DNA from: Ulota crispa
Lineage: Eukaryota; Streptophyta; Bryopsida; Orthotrichales; Orthotrichaceae
Length of the DNA: 64,000 nucleotides
Direction of reading: 5' to 3'
Assembly: GCA_963920765.1 (NCBI GenBank)
Contig: OY987245.1
Location: forward strand, 15,454,727 to 15,518,726
Part shown: positions 60,241-64,000 of the stretch, one piece after another
How positions within the stretch are numbered: position 1 is the stretch's first letter
Layout: the number at the start of each line of letters is the position of its first letter
Position numbers and translations under genes: made by a program
Notes under the pieces: generated by a model
What the model was told of the DNA's origin: nothing
The model's database searches: none
The model's input: only the letters and a program-made list of their open reading frames with translations

Positions 60241-61660
60241 GGGTTTCAAACCTTGGAGACGACAGAGTTTTTTAGAGGTGTTTTTCATGAAAAAAGGAAA
60301 GTTTTGTTAGGCAAACTTGTGTTTTATCTCATGAGAAAACCAAAAATATTTTGTTTCCATTTTTTTACAAAATAAATAGAAACTAAACTATGAGTTTCAT
60401 TTTGATGGGCTGGTTTAGATTCAAACAAGGCCAATTTCAATCCCTCAAGGGTTAGGAATACATATTTTGAGCAATGAATGAATTCAAGTACATTTAGATT
60501 ACACAAGATGTGATACTTTTCATCTATCCAAGTATTATAAGATACTTGTGTTATTATTCTAGCATTAATATGGTATACATTCCTAAAACACTTATACACA
60601 AAAGTCCTAAGTTTTGGAAATCACAACTATATTTTACCTCAATGATAAATTTGTGGTTTTAAAAGTTGAACTTGGAAGTTACCTCCAATGACTAAACAAG
60701 ATAATAACCATCAAAGCAATCATAGTTAGAACTTGAGATTTAAATTTAAAACAAAAAAAGCTTACCAAAATCACTACCCTACTTCCAGCTTCTTCCTTTC
60801 AACAATTTTTTTTGTTTCTTTTTCTAGTATAGTTAATAACACTTTTAGGTCTGTGGTTAAAAAATTATGAAATTTGTGCAATATTCTCATTATAAATAAA
60901 ATTTGATTGATAAAACTGTGTGCAAGTCCACTTCTCAATATCAAGTCTAATTTTGTATTGATTGCTAATTTAAGAATGAAACTTGAGATGCTCTCCAAAT
61001 TTTTTGTTTATTAGCTCCCACTTTCCTAGGTTTTTATCAAAAAACACCTATACTTCAAAAAAAAATGCTTCATTACTATTATCATTGTCATAATTTTTTG
61101 TCTATCAAAATTTTAAGGTGATACAATTGGTTGTCTTTTGTTTGAAAAGTAAGGAGGTTTTCACCCACAAATAATCAAATTTTGGATAATGGTTATTGAA
61201 AAGAATATTGGTTTTGTATAAAAACTTTCTATGGACTAACAACTATGGGTATTACTCCTATTTATGGACTATGGAATATTGATTCTACCTAATTTTGTAG
61301 TATTATTTGTGTGGTAACTATGTGATTTGTTAATATTATTTGTAGCTCTAAACTACAAGTGGGAGATAACTCTTACCAAGAATGTCAAAATTTTCTTTTA
61401 ATAAATGTGATGCATAGTGCAAAATTTAAAAAAAAATAGAAATTTGAAAAACAAAACAATTGAACTAAAATAGGTTTCCAAAAATTTAAATTACTAAATT
61501 AAATCAATGATTCCCTTACTGTAAAATTTAAAGTGCACTTTGAGCTTGTGACAAAGTAAAGTTTATTATTTTTGAAAAGGTTGTTTCAATCTATGTAATT
61601 TTTATCAACAATTCTATTTTCCTTATAGTTGCCTAAAAGTCTTGTTTAAAATTCAACTCT
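60241..61660. other. AT-rich intergenic DNA
   Basis: No gene, RNA or complete element recognised. Confidence 0.5.
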
Positions 61661-61752
61661 TTAACCCTTAAAGGATGGGGAGGGCAATTTTTTCCGCTGC
61701 AAACTTGCAGCACGACCAAATCGCGGTTACTAGCCCGTCCTTTAAGAGTTAA
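61661..61752. mobile_element. Miniature TTAA element (92 bp)
   Basis: It runs from TTAACCCTTAAAGGATGG (61661) to CCGTCCTTTAAGAGTTAA (61752). The inner palindrome GCTGCAAACTTGCAGC lies at 61696-61711. It is the smallest copy and consists of little more than the two termini. Confidence 0.85.
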
Positions 61753-62076
61753 TCAAAGCTCAAAACTTGCAACAATTGATATTGCATTAAGGGGTGTTTT
61801 TTATTTATAATCTTTAGAGATTTTTTTGGAGATGTTTACAAACATGGTAGAACAAAGTTCTATACTTCATTTATGAATCTCATATATATTGGAGGTTTGA
61901 TACAAAAGTTGTGAAAAAAAATCTTTTATGGTGGATACTAGATAGTGACGGAAAAATAATACAAACATTTGAAGTAATTATCTATGGAACATATTTTGTT
62001 CATCAAAAATGGATATACATACATTCAACATTTGATGATACAATCCTTTGCAACAAGAAGTTTAAACAATCACAAC

Positions 62077-62507
62077 ATTAGAGGAAAAATGAGCTCAAGA
62101 GAAGGCCCCTATGGGAAGTGGTTGAAGGGGTCAAAAGCATTTAAATGTAATATCCTTTTTCAAATAAAAAGAGATTAATACCCTATACCCATTTACAAGT
62201 ACTTCATAAGAGTAAATTTTTTTTACAATATCATATGCTTTTTATTTGATGAGTGTCCTTGATTGATTGGGAATTCTAGTCCTAGTTCATTCTTGTGTCC
62301 CACTAAAGGTCCTTGCATTTGTCATTGTCATGTTATAATATTGTTTTTCATCATCAATCTTTTTGTTATGTACCATGGTACATTTGAGTACTTCACACAA
62401 GGTAGAGACCCTTGTGTAGATACTTTACCTATGCTTCTCCTACCTCAAAAAATAGAGTGGTTTGTCAAGATGTAGGGGCCTTCTCTTGAGCTCATTTTTC
62501 CTCTAAT
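62077..62507. repeat. Perfect 35-bp inverted repeat with a 361-base spacer
   Basis: Arms 62077-62111 and 62473-62507 are exact reverse complements (outer part ATTAGAGGAAAAATGAGC). The spacer is AT-rich without a recognised gene. No flanking direct repeat was identified beyond the arms. Confidence 0.92.
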
Positions 62508-62877
62508 GGAAGTATCTTGGCAAAGATATTATGTTAAGAGAGGTTTTTTGTTTCAACAATTTAAATATCAATTGATCTCAATTGCATCAAATTTTACATA
62601 ACATTCTCAAGGGAGAACTTTTGATTAAACAATGCATTTTGACTAAATTTACTTGTTATAGCTATCATATTAGGATATGACCAATATGTGTATGTTGTTA
62701 TTCAATCATCATGTAACAATAACCCTCATTTTAATGCATCAAAATTAAAATTTACTAGTGTATCTTACTTTAGCACCTATCCAAAACAAACTTATGTGAG
62801 ATTTAGTATTGTTGTAGAACCAAGTCTAAGTAAGAAATGGACAATTGTTTAAAAGATGGATATATAATCTAGAAAAA

Positions 62878-63381
62878 TCATACATTTTCAAGCTTAGGGT
62901 CAATGGATTCATCATCCACAATTAAATTCTCAATCTTGCTCATATTTACAAAATCTACCAAATTTTTGAAGAAGTTCAAATCTACTTGTTCTATCCATTG
63001 TTTTCTTGCTTGTCCACTTACTAAAGGAGAGAGGGATCTAATAATTCCTGTTTGCAATACAAGAGTCTTAACCAAGCCAATATCAACATGCAAAAGAATG
63101 CTTGCAATTTGTTGTTCTTGATCACATGCAAGATGTAGCTTACCTAGCCCCACAACAAGTGTTTTAGGGCCTCCATCATATTGCCATGCACTCCACATGC
63201 CAAGGTGAAAACTTTGTCCAACTTTAATCTTAATCTTGTGTTGGAGTTCAATTGACAATGTATTTATATGTGAAGATAGGGATTCCTTTTCTACTTGAAC
63301 CTTTATAAAATCTTCATCAAGAAAATCAACATTGGTATTAAATCTTTGTTGGGTCTCTTGAAGCCTCTTTTGCATGATCAT
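62878..63381 (-). CDS. Unassigned 167-residue ORF, possible exon or gene remnant
   Basis: An uninterrupted frame from ATG at 63381 (open up to 63423) to TGA/TAA at 62878 is unusually long for DNA this AT-rich. The N-terminal part looks helical and charged (QKRLQETQQRF, DFIKVQVEKESLSSHI). The middle has WSAWQYDGGPKTLVVGLGKL. The C-terminal part is amphipathic (QWIEQVDLNFFKNLVDFV) and the end is acidic. There is no signal peptide, membrane helix or recognised catalytic motif. It could be an exon of a gene continuing beyond the window, a transposon-derived remnant or a lineage-specific protein. No function is proposed. Confidence 0.4.
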   Translation of the reverse strand: MIMQKRLQETQQRFNTNVDFLDEDFIKVQVEKESLSSHINTLSIELQHKIKIKVGQSFHLGMWSAWQYDGGPKTLVVGLGKLHLACDQEQQIASILLHVDIGLVKTLVLQTGIIRSLSPLVSGQARKQWIEQVDLNFFKNLVDFVNMSKIENLIVDDESIDPKLENV

Positions 63382-63807
63382 GTTTGCCACAATTTGACAT
63401 ATCAAATCCACCAAGCTCTTAATCTATGTATGAAAATTGGCCCCTAATATTTATGTACAATTGCTTTATAAGAAAGTTGACTTTGAATATAAGAAATATC
63501 CTCTAGTACTTCAATTGTTAAGGAACAAGCTTAAGAAATGAAAATTAACAACTTATAATAGGTCAATATAGAATATACTAGAGCACATATGAACTTAGAA
63601 TCAACAAATAAATCCCGTACAAAAAAGACTATGTTTGATCTAAAAGTGCAATTAATAAAACCATTGCCTTCAATAAGCAACAAAAGCATTTTCGAGGAAT
63701 TCATATATGAGAAACCTACATTTGCTTGAAGCTATTGCTTAAGATTCTCAATTATGCAACCAAAAATCCAGAATTGAATTTAAAAGGCTTAATTTTTTGT
63801 ATGTGAA

Positions 63808-63852
<45 letters not shown>

Positions 63853-64000
63853 TTTCCAAAACAAATCATACAACACAACAAACTTGATCTTTACAAATTT
63901 TGCATTCTATGTTTTGATCCCATATTTTTGAAATAGTGATTCATTTTCATTGTTCTTGACTTTTTATATGATGTGTACAATATTTGAGCACTTTAGACAT
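63382..64000. other. AT-rich window end
   Basis: No further gene was recognised apart from the TA microsatellite. Confidence 0.5.
63812..63850. repeat. (TA)n microsatellite
   Basis: About 19 uninterrupted TA dinucleotides. Confidence 0.97.

Noticed and set aside
1-64000. CRISPR arrays, bacterial operons or ribosome-binding sites
   Set aside because: The window has spliced plant nuclear genes; none of the tandem repeats has repeat-spacer structure.

Overview
The window is nuclear DNA from a land plant. Genes have many GT-AG introns, intergenic DNA is very AT-rich, and one gene belongs to the plant pectin-methyltransferase-like (PMT) family. A GC-rich TIR-domain gene, compact introns and the style of the repeats suggest a non-seed plant, perhaps a moss, but that is inference. 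No species can be fixed from the sequence alone.

Layout. 1-321: last exon of a gene whose C-terminus resembles SKP1. 322-15.2 kb: repeat territory, dominated by a 7.1-kb CACTA-type element (3468-10611) with a matching 3-bp target duplication. Inside it sits a 0.9-kb inverted-repeat-bounded segment holding a broken SUMO-like coding sequence. 15.7-23.4 kb: a complete 16-exon DDI1 gene (UBL, retroviral-type aspartic protease and UBA domains), with a MITE in intron 1. 24-30 kb: small DNA elements and a GC-richer island enclosed by two inverted TTAA elements. 31.0-34.2 kb, minus strand: a complete 12-exon three-RRM hnRNP-like gene. 35-43 kb: repeats. 43.1-49.1 kb: a complete 8-exon PMT gene (Golgi type II putative methyltransferase) with a duplicated leader exon. 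49-55 kb: palindromic and duplicated repeats. 55.9-58.1 kb: a two-exon gene for a protein with two different TIR domains, enclosed by inverted TTAA elements. 58.3-64 kb: more TTAA elements, a long inverted repeat, an unassigned 167-codon ORF and a TA microsatellite.

The window's main theme is a family of short elements that start TTAACCCTTAAAGGAC (or a variant) and end GTTTAGGGGTTAA. Eleven copies plus one decayed relative are seen. TTAA target sites with CCC-starting ends are what is known for the piggyBac superfamily, which is not commonly described in land plants. Twice, a GC-richer segment lies between two inverted copies; one of these segments is the TIR-TIR gene.

The housekeeping genes are not obviously linked in function. 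DDI1 is a ubiquitin-proteasome shuttle and protease, the hnRNP acts on RNA, PMT acts in Golgi pectin synthesis, and the TIR gene is a probable NADase or immune-type gene. All exon models were read by eye from frame continuity, splice consensus and family conservation; no alignment program was run.
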